Assembly: GCF_001438845.1 (NCBI RefSeq)
Contig: NZ_JQCL01000055.1
Coordinates: 26,644 to 90,643, forward strand
DNA: 64,000 nt
Direction: 5' to 3'
DNA from: Lactiplantibacillus xiangfangensis
GTDB lineage: Bacteria > Bacillota > Bacilli > Lactobacillales > Lactobacillaceae
Position numbers and translations under genes: made by a program
Shown: one piece after another, positions 1 through 8,812 of the stretch
How the letters are laid out: each line of letters begins with the position of its first letter
Position numbering within the stretch: position 1 is the first letter of the stretch
Notes under the pieces: model-generated
What the model was told of the DNA's origin: nothing
Databases searched by the model: none
What the model saw: only the letters and a program-made list of their open reading frames with translations

Positions 1-834
1 GATTGCGCCTTCACCCCGAACGGCTTCACCGATCAGGTAAACGTGGTCAGTATCCTGCTGAACAGTTGGGTGGACTTGGACTTGATCCATATCAACCGCC
101 TTTGCGCCGACTGCTTCTGCTAGGAGAATCCCATCACCGGTTGCACCCGGTTGATTGGTCGTTTGATAACCTTTGAGATCATCACGATACTTGCCTAGCA
201 AAGCTTTGTTAGCACCAAAACCCCCCGTTGCTAGTAACACTGCTCCCGCAGTAATCGTGACTGCACCGTCAGGAGTCGTTGCCTGGACACCACTGATTTT
301 GCCAGCCGTCATAATTAGCTTATCAACTTTAACGTCCGTAAATAATGGTAATTTTGCCGCCGCAACTTGTTTTAATAATTCGGTTACTAAGAAACCACCA
401 ATTGGGGCCATCGAACTTGGCCGGTGGGTCCGCATAACACTCATCCCACCAGTAATGGTTAAATCATCCAGTTTGATGTCGTGGTCAGCCAACCAGTCAA
501 TTGCTAAGGCACTGTGTTCTGTAAAGAACTTCAGCAATGCCTGATTGTTCATCCCGCCGCCACCTTTGAGGGTTTCATCGTAGAAACCTTCAAAACTGTC
601 AACGATATGGTGATGCAGTTGCACATTGGTTTCCGCCGCATTCATACCAGAGGATGCTCGGTTAGTATTACCACCAATTTTCGGCATCTTTTCTAGAATT
701 ACCGGCTTCAGTCCTAATTCATGTGCTTGAATGGCAGCCGTTAATCCGGCGCCACCAGATCCAATAATGACCACGTCATAATTGGTTTTTAGATTCGTTA
801 ATGCTGTTGGTGTAAACGTAAATTTGTCAGCCAT
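1..834 (-). CDS. frdA: Fumarate reductase flavoprotein subunit (3' end outside window)
   Basis: The first 278 residues are visible and the frame runs open off position 1. The N-terminus carries an FAD-binding Rossmann motif (VVIIGSGGAGLTAA, about residues 20-33), then a GGNTNRASSG stretch near residue 55 and a second dinucleotide-type segment LLATGGFG near residue 200. This is the pattern of soluble fumarate reductase/flavocytochrome c-type flavoproteins. These enzymes reduce fumarate to succinate and serve as an electron sink in lactobacilli. The ATG at 834 follows an AGAGGGG ribosome binding site. The gene lies 65 bp downstream of fumarase on the same strand, so product and substrate genes adjoin. 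Urocanate reductase or another member of the family cannot be excluded because the C-terminal half is missing. Confidence 0.85.
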   Translation of the reverse strand, partial: MADKFTFTPTALTNLKTNYDVVIIGSGGAGLTAAIQAHELGLKPVILEKMPKIGGNTNRASSGMNAAETNVQLHHHIVDSFEGFYDETLKGGGGMNNQALLKFFTEHSALAIDWLADHDIKLDDLTITGGMSVMRTHRPSSMAPIGGFLVTELLKQVAAAKLPLFTDVKVDKLIMTAGKISGVQATTPDGAVTITAGAVLLATGGFGANKALLGKYRDDLKGYQTTNQPGATGDGILLAEAVGAKAVDMDQVQVHPTVQQDTDHVYLIGEAVRGEGAI

Positions 835-867
835 CAAATTACCCCTCTCACTTCATCTCACATCATG

Positions 868-895
868 AAATGGGCTGAAAAAATTCAGCCCATTT
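868..895. terminator. 12-bp hairpin between fumC and frdA
   Basis: A perfect inverted repeat (AAATGGGCTGAA, four-base loop, TTCAGCCCATTT) begins five bases after the fumarase stop codon. There is no strong T-run on the minus strand, so it could be a weak terminator, an mRNA-stabilising stem or an attenuator between fumC and frdA. Confidence 0.55.
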
Positions 896-899
896 TACT

Positions 900-2282
900 T
901 TAATCGTCAATATTCGTCATGTCTAGTGGAACCATCCATTCATCGAACTGTTCCGCTGTGACTTTTCCAGACTTAATTGCAGCTTCGCGTAAAGTCGTTC
1001 CCGCCTTTTCAGCTTCCTGAGCAATCATCGCACTGTCATGGTAGCCAATGTGTGGTGAAAGGGCCGTAACGGTCATCAATGAACTGTCGACTAATTCAGC
1101 CATCCGATCTTGGTTAACTGTCAACCCGGCAATCATCCGGTCTGTGAACCCAGTAATGGTCCCAGTCAATAATTCAGCCGATTGCAAGAAGGCATCAATT
1201 AAGACCGTCTTGTAAACGTTCATTTCAAAGTTACCTTGACTTGATGCTAAGTCCACGACCACGTCGTTACCCATAACCCGGACAGCCGCCATCGTAATGG
1301 CTTCAGCCTGCGTTGGGTTAACTTTACCAGGCATAATTGATGAGCCAGGTTCATTAGCAGGAATGTTTAATTCATCATAGCCGGCACGGGGACCACTAGC
1401 CAAGAAGCGAACATCGTTAGCAATCTTCATCAGATCAGCGGCCAACGTCTTAATGGCACCGTGAACCACGTTCAAGCCAGAATGATGGGCTAAGCCATAA
1501 AACTTGTTGGAATCCGCTGTAAATTCGATCCCATAAAGTTTGCTCATCGCCGCCGCAATGTTTTCAGCAAAGTGCGGCGCAGCGTTTAATCCAGTCCCAA
1601 CGGCCGTTCCGCCCATGGCAAGTTCACTCAAGGTTGGGTTCAATTGTTTTAAGTAGTTAATATCATGTTCAATGGCACTAGCCCAGCCACTAACCTCTTG
1701 ACCGAATGTTAGTGGGGTCGCATCTTGAAGATGGGTCCGGCCGATTTTAACGACGCGCCAGTACTTCTTTTGCTTGAGTTTTAATTCGGCTAATAAGTGT
1801 TCCGCAGCGGCAATTAAATTATCCACTGCAACGGCGGCCGTAATATTCATTGCCGTTGGGAAGATATCGTTAGAACTTTGACCATGGTTCACATCATCAT
1901 TTGGCAAGATTTCAATATCTGGATTGATTTTACCAGCCATGTGCGCCACAACTTCGTTAACGTTCATGTTCGTTTGCGTCCCGGAACCGGTTTGATAAAC
2001 AACCAGTGGGAAATCTTTACGCAAGTCTTCGTCATCTAACGCTAACAGCTTATCAATGGCAGCCACAATCAAATCAGCCTTTTCAGCAGTCATTGCTTCA
2101 ACTTCCTTGTTCGCAATCGCGGCTGCCCGCTTAATTTGAAGCAGTGCCCGAATCATTTCTAGTGGCATTTTCGTTCCAGTCGGGAAATTGTGACGACTGC
2201 GTTCAGTTTGCGCACCCCATAGTGCGGTTGCTGGAATTTTAACTTCGCCTAACGTATCTGATTCTACTCGATATTCTGTCAT
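900..2282 (-). CDS. fumC: Class II fumarate hydratase (fumarase C)
   Basis: This 460-residue protein interconverts malate and fumarate in the cytoplasm. It carries the lyase-superfamily signature GSSIMPGKVNP around residue 315, the TGSGTQTNMNVNEV segment near residue 100 and the GRTHLQDATP motif near residue 185, and has the usual class II length. The ATG at 2282 is preferred because a perfect GGAGG lies 8 bases upstream at 2291-2295; the five extra upstream codons would include that site. The gene lies between the citrate-lyase operon and a fumarate reductase on the same strand, which fits a reductive branch from oxaloacetate to succinate. A perfect cre-like palindrome lies 25 bp upstream, suggesting CcpA control. 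Confidence 0.95.
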   Translation of the reverse strand: MTEYRVESDTLGEVKIPATALWGAQTERSRHNFPTGTKMPLEMIRALLQIKRAAAIANKEVEAMTAEKADLIVAAIDKLLALDDEDLRKDFPLVVYQTGSGTQTNMNVNEVVAHMAGKINPDIEILPNDDVNHGQSSNDIFPTAMNITAAVAVDNLIAAAEHLLAELKLKQKKYWRVVKIGRTHLQDATPLTFGQEVSGWASAIEHDINYLKQLNPTLSELAMGGTAVGTGLNAAPHFAENIAAAMSKLYGIEFTADSNKFYGLAHHSGLNVVHGAIKTLAADLMKIANDVRFLASGPRAGYDELNIPANEPGSSIMPGKVNPTQAEAITMAAVRVMGNDVVVDLASSQGNFEMNVYKTVLIDAFLQSAELLTGTITGFTDRMIAGLTVNQDRMAELVDSSLMTVTALSPHIGYHDSAMIAQEAEKAGTTLREAAIKSGKVTAEQFDEWMVPLDMTNIDD

Positions 2283-2306
2283 GTTGATGACCTCCAATTA
2301 ATATAG

Positions 2307-2322
2307 TAGTAAGCGCTTACTA
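2307..2322. promoter_or_regulatory. cre-like operator upstream of fumC
   Basis: The 16-bp sequence TAGTAAGCGCTTACTA is a perfect palindrome with the AAGCGCTT core of catabolite-responsive elements. It overlaps a candidate minus-strand promoter (TTGAAT, 17-nt spacer, TTTAGT) and ends 25 bp before the fumC start, so CcpA binding here would be expected to repress fumC and perhaps frdA. CcpA binding is inferred from the motif only. Confidence 0.75.
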
Positions 2323-2366
2323 AATGTGTGAAAAAAATAACATTCAACTTATGATTTAATTCTAAT

Positions 2367-2422
2367 GCCTCAATATGGCTATAGTCAAAACCAGTTTTAG
2401 CTATAAGTATTAATTATGAGGC
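2367..2422. other. Imperfect dyad in the citF-fumC gap
   Basis: Nested inverted repeats lie upstream of fumC: an outer pair GCCTCA (2367-2372) and TGAGGC (2417-2422), and an inner pair TATAG (2380-2384) and CTATA (2401-2405), with a further CAAAAC/GTTTTA pairing of five of six bases. It may be an operator or RNA structure ahead of fumC. No protein partner can be named. Confidence 0.4.
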
Positions 2423-2568
2423 TGCTATGACGGCGATTAAAGCCACAAAATCCGGTTGACCGCCGGCTTCAATAAAAATGTTTATTTATTCACATGAACT
2501 GATCAATCACGTTTGCTTTCCCACCTCAAATTAGTCGTCAAAATAGACTATTTTCAGCTAACTTCGTG

Positions 2569-2616
2569 ATACCTAAAACAACGTTGACACAAAAGTATCA
2601 ACGTTGTTTTAGGTAT
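2569..2616. terminator. Terminator hairpin of the citrate operon
   Basis: A perfect 19-bp inverted repeat (2569-2587 with 2598-2616, 10-nt loop) lies 42 bp after the citF stop codon. The arms are A/T-rich at the base, but no long T-run follows on the minus strand. Its position at the end of mae-citCDEF makes it the likely operon terminator or 3'-end stabilising stem. Confidence 0.7.
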
Positions 2617-2657
2617 TTATTTAAATGTCACGTTCTAGCAATCAAACACGATTAAGC

Positions 2658-4196
2658 TTAATCTTTAACCGCTTTGATACTATCAATAATCGTCCCGTCG
2701 CGGTATTCAATCAAGGCAACCGTGCGATCCGTAAATTCAAGGGGCTGTGGTTGGCCGACTTTCTTTTCAGCAAGTTGTTGCAATTCTTCAATGGTGTAGA
2801 CCGGTACCCCGGGAACATTGCTCAGCGCCTTAACTAGGTCTTGACGACGTGGGTTGATGGCAATGCCGTATTCCGTCACAACGACATCAATTGAGTCGCC
2901 AGGTGTTACCACGGTCGTCACTTCTGGGACAATCGTCGCTAACCGACCACGAACAAGTGGCGCAGAAATAATGGTTAACTTGGCCGTCGCAGCGTCCTGA
3001 TGACCACCAATGGCGCCCCGAATCACGCCGTCTGAACCAGACATAACGTTGACGTTAAAGTGCGTGTCAATTTCCAAAGCACTCAGAATCGCAACGTCTA
3101 ATTGATCAACCATCGCGCCTTTATTATCAGGATCAGCATACCATGACGCGTCAATTTCTTGTTGGTTTGGATTAGCATGCATAGATGCCGCCGCGCCCTT
3201 ATCGAAATCTTGAACGTCCATAACCTTGTCGACTAAGCCTTCTTCTAACAAGTCCGTCGTTGGCTTCGTAATCCCACCAAGTGCAAATGACGCCTTAATC
3301 TGATTGTCGAGCATTGCTTGTCTTAAGTAACGCGTTACGGCCAGCGCTGCACCACCTGAACCAGTTTGGAATGAAAAGCCATTTTTGAAGTATGGTGAGT
3401 TCACAATGACATCATTAACAGTCTGCGCAATCTTCAATTCCTTAGGGTCTTTGGTAAACCGGGTTGCCCCAGAACCAATCTTGTCAGGATCACCAACTTG
3501 ATCAACTTTTACCACGTAATCGACCTGGGTTTGTTTGATTGACGCTGGCGTATTCGGGTAAGCCACTAAATTATCCGTTAATAGCACGACCTGATTGGCA
3601 TACTGAGCATCCATTAGCGCATAACCCAATGAACCAAAGACCGCCTTACCAGCCATCCCGTTAGCATTCCCTAACCGGTCAGCGTTGGGTACCCCTAGAA
3701 AGGCGACGTCAATTTTAATATCGCCGTGTTCAATGGCCCGTGCGCGGTTACCATGTGACCGGAAAATCACTGGGTTGGCTAAGCCACCGTGTGAAACGAA
3801 GTCGCCAAGCGAGCCCCGCATCCCGGAACTCGTGATGTTCGTAATGGTGCCAGCTTTAATGGCTTCAATAACCATATCGTTCATCACACCCGTTAATGAA
3901 GATGGTGCTAACGTTAAGTTCTTAATGCCCGCATCAATAATCGCCCGCATTACTTGGTTAAAGACAAAGTCACCATTTCTGAAATGATGGTGAAATGAAA
4001 TCGTCATCCCATCTTTAACCGTTGCTTTAACGACGTCCGCAACGGAATCAACGACCTTATCGTCCCCGGTTGAAACGTGGACTTTTGGTGCCACTCGTTG
4101 AATCTCTGGGTGACCGATTTCGGTTGATTCAAAACCTTGATAATTTAACTTTTCCATTAAATCCGCTGGTAATTCACGATTTACACTATTTTTCAA
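2658..4196 (-). CDS. citF: Citrate lyase alpha subunit (citrate CoA-transferase)
   Basis: CitF transfers the acyl-carrier thioester from acetate to citrate in the citrate lyase complex (EC 2.8.3.10). The 512-residue product matches the family length and has the CoA-transferase-type segment [17 protein letters not shown] place the start at the TTG at 4196, giving [10 protein letters not shown], because a GGAGGG lies about 9 bases upstream inside the citE end; the alternative ATG at 4217 would put that Shine-Dalgarno within the coding region. The start overlaps citE by 11 bp, indicating translational coupling. It is the last gene of mae-citC-citD-citE-citF and is followed by a long hairpin. Confidence 0.95.
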   Translation of the reverse strand: MKNSVNRELPADLMEKLNYQGFESTEIGHPEIQRVAPKVHVSTGDDKVVDSVADVVKATVKDGMTISFHHHFRNGDFVFNQVMRAIIDAGIKNLTLAPSSLTGVMNDMVIEAIKAGTITNITSSGMRGSLGDFVSHGGLANPVIFRSHGNRARAIEHGDIKIDVAFLGVPNADRLGNANGMAGKAVFGSLGYALMDAQYANQVVLLTDNLVAYPNTPASIKQTQVDYVVKVDQVGDPDKIGSGATRFTKDPKELKIAQTVNDVIVNSPYFKNGFSFQTGSGGAALAVTRYLRQAMLDNQIKASFALGGITKPTTDLLEEGLVDKVMDVQDFDKGAAASMHANPNQQEIDASWYADPDNKGAMVDQLDVAILSALEIDTHFNVNVMSGSDGVIRGAIGGHQDAATAKLTIISAPLVRGRLATIVPEVTTVVTPGDSIDVVVTEYGIAINPRRQDLVKALSNVPGVPVYTIEELQQLAEKKVGQPQPLEFTDRTVALIEYRDGTIIDSIKAVKD

Positions 4197-5100
4197 TGTA
4201 ATTGCCCTCCTCATCAAGTAGGTTGGAAACTTTGGCTAGCTTCATCACACGCTGTGCACGTAGAACAACGGGCCGGTCGACCATTTGTCCGTTCATCGAG
4301 ATGACACCAGAACCCTTAATCCGGGCTTCTTCAATCGCTGCAATCACCTTTTGCGCCTTGATAACTTCATCCTTAGTTGGTTCGTAGACGGAGTTGACCA
4401 TCGCAATTTGACGTGGGTTGACGAGTGATTTGCCATCAAAACCAAGTTGATGAATGTGGCGCGTCTCGCGGTAGAAGCCTTCGGGATCAGACATATTCGT
4501 AAAGACCGTATCAAACGCTGCAATTCCAGCGGCCCGAGCGGCATGCAATACCATATTACGGGCAAACTCTAATTCAGCACCGTCAGGATAACGATGGGTC
4601 TTCATATCGGTCGTATAATCTTCTGCGGACAAGGCAACCCCGATCATCCGGTCGGAAGACGCTGCGATGGCTGGTGCGTTTAACACACCCTTAGCACTTT
4701 CAATTGCGGCCATCACGTGGGTCGTCCCTACAGGAATCCCAAATTCTTTTTCAGCAGCAGCCACATCCTTGACCAGTGTCTTCATCATTTCTGCGGATTC
4801 AACTTTTGGCAACCGAATAACATCGATTCCCGCCTTAACCATCGCTTTAACGTCATCCGCGTAGTACTTAGTATCCAAGCCATTAACCCGAACAACGAGT
4901 TCAGCATTACCATAGTCCTGGGTCTTTAAGGCTTCGTACACGAGTAAACGAGCAGCATCTTTTTCAGCCATCGAAACGGCATCTTCCAGGTCAAACATAA
5001 TGGAATCGGCACCGTAAATCCCCGCGTCTTTAACCATTGCGGGGTTATTACCTGGCACAAACATCATTGTACGACGTAACCGTTCTTCTTTTTCAGCCAT
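4186..5100 (-). CDS. citE: Citrate lyase beta subunit (citryl-CoA lyase)
   Basis: CitE belongs to the HpcH/HpaI aldolase family and cleaves citryl-acyl carrier into oxaloacetate and acetyl-acyl carrier. The 304-residue product begins [20 protein letters not shown] and contains the metal-site region MFDLEDAVS and the conserved [13 protein letters not shown] near the C-terminus. The ATG at 5100 shares a base with the citD stop (TAATG), and a GGAGG precedes it inside citD. The longer reading frame from 5115 would place the ribosome site inside the gene and is rejected. It forms the lyase complex with CitD and CitF. Confidence 0.95.
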   Translation of the reverse strand: MAEKEERLRRTMMFVPGNNPAMVKDAGIYGADSIMFDLEDAVSMAEKDAARLLVYEALKTQDYGNAELVVRVNGLDTKYYADDVKAMVKAGIDVIRLPKVESAEMMKTLVKDVAAAEKEFGIPVGTTHVMAAIESAKGVLNAPAIAASSDRMIGVALSAEDYTTDMKTHRYPDGAELEFARNMVLHAARAAGIAAFDTVFTNMSDPEGFYRETRHIHQLGFDGKSLVNPRQIAMVNSVYEPTKDEVIKAQKVIAAIEEARIKGSGVISMNGQMVDRPVVLRAQRVMKLAKVSNLLDEEGNYIEK

Positions 5101-5390
5101 TATAATACCTCCCATGCTGGTGTCGTGGTTTCGAGTGCTCGCTGTGCAGCGGCAATTGTCCGCGCTTTAATGACACAGTCTAAAGCCCCTTTATCAACAG
5201 CACGCACCTTTACATTATCAATATTTAATTGCTGCAACGTGGTGGTAATCACGTGTTTGATTTGAGCACCAAATTGTTTAATGACGTCTGATTCCAAATC
5301 AATCTGAATGCCGTTATCCCCCGCCATTAACATGATCTGAATATCAGATGATTCCAACGTTCCGGCAAATGCCGATGTCTTAATTTCCAT
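5100..5390 (-). CDS. citD: Citrate lyase gamma subunit (acyl carrier protein)
   Basis: This 96-residue acyl carrier protein bears the 2'-(5''-phosphoribosyl)-3'-dephospho-CoA prosthetic group of citrate lyase. The attachment site of the family is a serine close to the N-terminus, which corresponds here to Ser14 in GTLESSDIQ. The gene starts inside the end of citC (11-bp overlap) after an AGGAAGGA site and ends in a TAATG overlap with citE, so the subunits are probably made in step. Addition of the prosthetic group needs CitG, encoded about 7 kb away, and CitX, which is not seen in this window. Confidence 0.95.
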   Translation of the reverse strand: MEIKTSAFAGTLESSDIQIMLMAGDNGIQIDLESDVIKQFGAQIKHVITTTLQQLNIDNVKVRAVDKGALDCVIKARTIAAAQRALETTTPAWEVL

Positions 5391-6435
5391 TAATTTTCAT
5401 TCCTTCCTGAATACGACTTTGTAACACTGATAAATTATTTTTTATAAACTGTGCCGTTGTCGGCGGTACTAGTTGATTTAACTTGGTTAAGTTGCCACTT
5501 TGAATCCATTGTCGAACCGTCCGTGCTGAGATTGGCTGATCCGCCACTTCAGTTCGCGGCACGACTTGGACGCTAACAGTGGGTGGCAGTTCGCGCTGCA
5601 AGACTTGGTTATAAATTGCAGTTGTCCGTGAGGTCGGTTCACTCCCGACAAACCGGGTCGTAATGTGCAACGCGGGTGCTAACTGCGTTTTAAAGATCCG
5701 GGCATCCAACGTTGTCTGTGCTTCAATTGCACTGGCCGCTGAGTCTAGAAAGTAAGCCGGAAAAGTCGCGGCGCTCACAAGGTAGTCGCCACCACTGACG
5801 ACTTGCACATTTGGCAAATCCGCCGTCCCCTGCTGGACGAGTTTAACCCGTTCAGCAGTCCGGAACAAGCTAGCATCCGTTGCCACCACAAACACGTAAA
5901 CCAAATCGCTAACCGCCGCAGCCTGTTCAACCAAATAACGGTGTCCACACGTAAACGGATTCGCATTCATCACGATTGCACTCACGCGCTGATCGTCCTG
6001 ATTCGTAATACTCGGCAATTGTCGGACAAAGTCAGCAATGTCCGGTGAACCGTTTTCCAAAACCGCCGCTTCATCTGAATGAGCCAGTTCTTTAAACCCA
6101 ACGTGCTGAAAGCTTAACGAATACTTGGCCTTTGTGAAGACCATCATATGAAAAATATGAGCTTGAAATAATCGGCTCACTAACGCACTCACAATTTGAT
6201 TAAACCGCGCGCCCGGTCGGCTATTCAGATTACAGACACCCACGTATTTAAGGACGTTTCCCGCAATCGACCCCGTACCGACCAGTTGATCATCTTCAAT
6301 TAGCCCGAGGGTCGTATCAATTTGGTCAACTTCCCGCGCACTAAAATTGGTAATGCCTAATGACGTTAAAAAGTGTTGCCACTGAGTACGATCGTGAGGA
6401 TTATTCAACTGCATCTCAACAACCTGAGCTGTCAT
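5380..6435 (-). CDS. citC: [Citrate (pro-3S)-lyase] ligase
   Basis: CitC acetylates the CitD prosthetic group with ATP and acetate, converting citrate lyase to its active form. The 351-residue protein has an N-terminal GNAT-like region (about 1-130) followed by a nucleotidyltransferase domain. In that domain NPFTCGHRYLVE (residues 159-170) supplies the (T/H)xGH-type motif, and ISARTVRQ towards the C-terminus matches the second nucleotide-binding motif. The ATG at 6435 follows AGAGGGGTGA. It lies 15 bp after the malic enzyme gene and overlaps citD, so it belongs to the same operon. Confidence 0.95.
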   Translation of the reverse strand: MTAQVVEMQLNNPHDRTQWQHFLTSLGITNFSAREVDQIDTTLGLIEDDQLVGTGSIAGNVLKYVGVCNLNSRPGARFNQIVSALVSRLFQAHIFHMMVFTKAKYSLSFQHVGFKELAHSDEAAVLENGSPDIADFVRQLPSITNQDDQRVSAIVMNANPFTCGHRYLVEQAAAVSDLVYVFVVATDASLFRTAERVKLVQQGTADLPNVQVVSGGDYLVSAATFPAYFLDSAASAIEAQTTLDARIFKTQLAPALHITTRFVGSEPTSRTTAIYNQVLQRELPPTVSVQVVPRTEVADQPISARTVRQWIQSGNLTKLNQLVPPTTAQFIKNNLSVLQSRIQEGMKINGN

Positions 6436-6450
6436 TAACGGTCACCCCTC

Positions 6451-7608
6451 TTATGATTGATGTGCATAGGCCGCAACTGCCGCCGTGACATTTGGGACAA
6501 CGCTGGCGTCAAAAACACTCGGAACAATGGCTGTCGCACTTGGATTCGTCACGGTCTTCGCTAATGCTTGCGCGACCTGAACCTGCAATTCATCATCAAC
6601 CTGTTTGACCCCGTTATCTAGCAGACCCTTGAACAGCCCTGGAAAGGCCAAAATATTATTAACTTGGTTGGGATACTGACTAGAACCAGTTGCGATGATC
6701 GTTGCACCGGCCTTCTCAGCCACCGCTGGATCAATTTCTGGCACCGGATTAGCCAGCGCAAAGATAATTGGGTCATGATTCATTAGATGGACCGCGCCAG
6801 CCGACAAGACGTTAGCGTCTGATAAGCCAATAAACGCATCTTGATCGGCCATTACTTTGGCTAACGGTTGCCCTTTAAGACTGGCCGGCGTTTGTAACTG
6901 CTTAGCCAAATCACGTTGATAACGGTTATACCGGCGATCATCCGCCGTCACAACGCCGTAAACGTCTACCAAAGTCAATTTTTTAACGCCCACCGCTGCT
7001 AGTAATCGGGCGGTCGCCAGTCCAGAAGCCCCGACGCCGTTGATGACGATGCGCATTTGTTGCAACGTTTTTCCGACCACCCGTGCAGCATTGATCAAAC
7101 CGGCTAAAACAACGATCGCCGTTCCTTCTTGATCATCGTGGTAAACCGGAATGTCTAGTTCAGCCTTTAAAGCGGCTTCCAACTCAAAACATTTTGGTGC
7201 CGTAATGTCTTCCAAGTGAATCCCCGCAAACGATAACGACATATTCTTAATCGTTTCAACCATCTTAGGAACACTAACCTGGTTTAATGCCAATGGAATG
7301 GCATTAATTCCGGCTAAGTTTTTGTAGAGTAAGGCTTTGCCTTCAACGACTGGCAGACCACCAGCGGGACCAATGTTACCGAGACCCAAGACCGCAGAAC
7401 CATCAGTGATTAAGGCCACTAACTTACCGCTCATTGTATATTTGGCTTTTAACTCTGGGTGAGCCGCAATTAACTTGGAAATAACCGCAACGCCTGGCGT
7501 ATACGCCTTTCCTAATTCCGTCTTGTCAGTAACTTGTAAATCCGAATGGATATCTAAAACCCCGGTGTGCGCCGCGTGTAACTTTAAAATTTCATCTTGT
7601 TCAACCAT
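6451..7608 (-). CDS. mae: NAD-dependent malic enzyme family / oxaloacetate decarboxylase
   Basis: The 385-residue protein has malic enzyme hallmarks: YTPGVAVIS near residue 37, ITDGSAVLGLGNIGPAGG near residue 67, the metal-site region YHDDQEGTA near residue 136 and an NAD-binding INGVGASGLA near residue 168. As first gene of the citrate operon it corresponds to CitM of other lactic acid bacteria, which decarboxylates oxaloacetate to pyruvate. Malate decarboxylation is the alternative, and sequence alone does not separate the two. The ATG at 7608 follows AGAAGG. A minus-strand promoter (TTGATA, 17 nt, TAGACT) lies about 50 bp upstream in the A/T-rich space shared with the divergent regulator gene. 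Confidence 0.92.
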   Translation of the reverse strand: MVEQDEILKLHAAHTGVLDIHSDLQVTDKTELGKAYTPGVAVISKLIAAHPELKAKYTMSGKLVALITDGSAVLGLGNIGPAGGLPVVEGKALLYKNLAGINAIPLALNQVSVPKMVETIKNMSLSFAGIHLEDITAPKCFELEAALKAELDIPVYHDDQEGTAIVVLAGLINAARVVGKTLQQMRIVINGVGASGLATARLLAAVGVKKLTLVDVYGVVTADDRRYNRYQRDLAKQLQTPASLKGQPLAKVMADQDAFIGLSDANVLSAGAVHLMNHDPIIFALANPVPEIDPAVAEKAGATIIATGSSQYPNQVNNILAFPGLFKGLLDNGVKQVDDELQVQVAQALAKTVTNPSATAIVPSVFDASVVPNVTAAVAAYAHQS

Positions 7609-7658
7609 ATTGGCATGCCTTCTCTTCTCATTAAAATACCGTTCATTGCATTAATCTA

Positions 7659-7687
7659 AGTCTACGACTGATTTTAAAAAATATCAA
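7659..7687 (-). promoter_or_regulatory. Promoter of the mae-citCDEF operon
   Basis: On the minus strand TTGATA (7682-7687) and TAGACT (7659-7664) are separated by 17 nt. The surrounding 7665-7731 sequence is very A/T-rich, as are the operators of CitI/CitR-type activators, so the divergent regulator probably acts here. This is inferred from motif and position. Confidence 0.6.
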
Positions 7688-7728
7688 ATTTAGACCTAAT
7701 TTTTAAAATTTTTCAAAAACTAGTTTTC

Positions 7729-7737
7729 TGGTATAAT
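7729..7737 (+). promoter_or_regulatory. Extended -10 promoter of citR
   Basis: TGG directly precedes TATAAT (7732-7737), an extended -10 element 33 bp before the regulator's start codon. No good -35 is visible, which is common with extended -10 promoters. Confidence 0.6.
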
Positions 7738-7769
7738 GAACTTAATATTTAAACGAAGAGGTTACTGAT

Positions 7770-8732
7770 ATGGATGACATGAATCATCGCCGGCTGCTGA
7801 TTGGGATTGCACATGATTACTACTTATCTAAAATCAACATTGCTGAAATTTCCAAGAAATACCAGGTCAGTCGTTACTTAATTTCTAAATATTTAGACGA
7901 AGCCATGGCTACCGGTTTAGTTAAAATCAACATCAACACACCCATTGAACGCAATGGTGAACTAGAAACTAAATTTAAAGATCGATTTTCAATTGATCAC
8001 ATCTACATTATTAAAGATGCGGATACGACTAGCGATGACGAACGCCACGTCATTGAATTTGGCGCTGAAGAAATTCAACACCAAATCTTGCAGAGTCAAA
8101 TTATCGGAGTTGCTTGGGGTGGCACCGTATTGAGCGTCATCGATAATTTCCAAACGAGCACTCGTAATGACCTGCTCTTCACGCAATTTATGGGGGATAA
8201 CCTTAAAACTAATGCAGCCAACGGTTCCACCCCATTAGTTCAAAAGGCCGCCGCCAAGTTTGGGGCCAAATACGTTACCATCCCGGCACCTTTGTACTTG
8301 TTCAACGATCAAGCGCACCAAGCACTAGCACAGGAACCTGCCATTACCCCCGCCATTAGCAATTTTGACCGTATGGATATGCTATTCGCAGGAATCGGCA
8401 CGCTGGCTTCAATTGATTCGATTCCAATCTGGAAACAAAATCGTCAGCAAATCTTAGGTGGTGCGAACCCCGAAGACGTTGTCGGCATGTTGTATGGTCG
8501 GCCATATGACATCAATGGTCACATTCTCAACGAACATCACGATAAGTTATTTGGAGCCAAACTCGCAACGATTTTGAAGGTGCCGCGGCGCTTTGCCATT
8601 GTTAAAAGTAAATTTAAGAGCAAAGCGTTGCTGGGCGCCATCCGCGGTCACCTATTAACCGACATCATCATCGATGAGGCGGTTGCTAACCGGGTCCTCC
8701 AAGAGGATCAAGTTCTACCATTTAAACCTTAA
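7770..8732 (+). CDS. citR: SorC/DeoR-type transcriptional regulator of citrate genes
   Basis: This 320-residue protein has an N-terminal helix-turn-helix (about residues 19-50, INIAEISKKYQVSRYLISKYL) and a C-terminal SorC-type effector-binding domain with GVAWGGTVLSVID and a LFAGIGTLAS segment. Relatives in lactic acid bacteria (CitI, CitR) respond to citrate and activate cit operons. The ATG at 7770 follows GAAGAGG. It is transcribed divergently from mae-citCDEF, the usual arrangement for the regulator of a neighbouring operon, and is followed by a strong terminator. Its effector is inferred from context. Confidence 0.88.
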   Translation: MDDMNHRRLLIGIAHDYYLSKINIAEISKKYQVSRYLISKYLDEAMATGLVKININTPIERNGELETKFKDRFSIDHIYIIKDADTTSDDERHVIEFGAEEIQHQILQSQIIGVAWGGTVLSVIDNFQTSTRNDLLFTQFMGDNLKTNAANGSTPLVQKAAAKFGAKYVTIPAPLYLFNDQAHQALAQEPAITPAISNFDRMDMLFAGIGTLASIDSIPIWKQNRQQILGGANPEDVVGMLYGRPYDINGHILNEHHDKLFGAKLATILKVPRRFAIVKSKFKSKALLGAIRGHLLTDIIIDEAVANRVLQEDQVLPFKP

Positions 8733-8746
8733 TAAGTGCTTTTTCT

Positions 8747-8795
8747 AAAACAGGTACCGACACTGACCAGTTATGGCAGCTTGGCACCTGTTTTT
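8747..8795 (+). terminator. Terminator of citR
   Basis: AAAACAGGTACC pairs with GGCACCTGTTTT (one mismatch) and is followed by TTTTT on the plus strand. It may also act on the converging transporter transcript, whose stop codon is at 8813. Confidence 0.8.
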
Positions 8796-8812
8796 AATTC
8801 GCCTAAATCACA

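Noticed and set aside
3685..3987. Plus-strand open frame of 100 residues inside citF
   Set aside because: It is antisense to a well-supported gene, lacks a ribosome site and encodes no recognisable protein.
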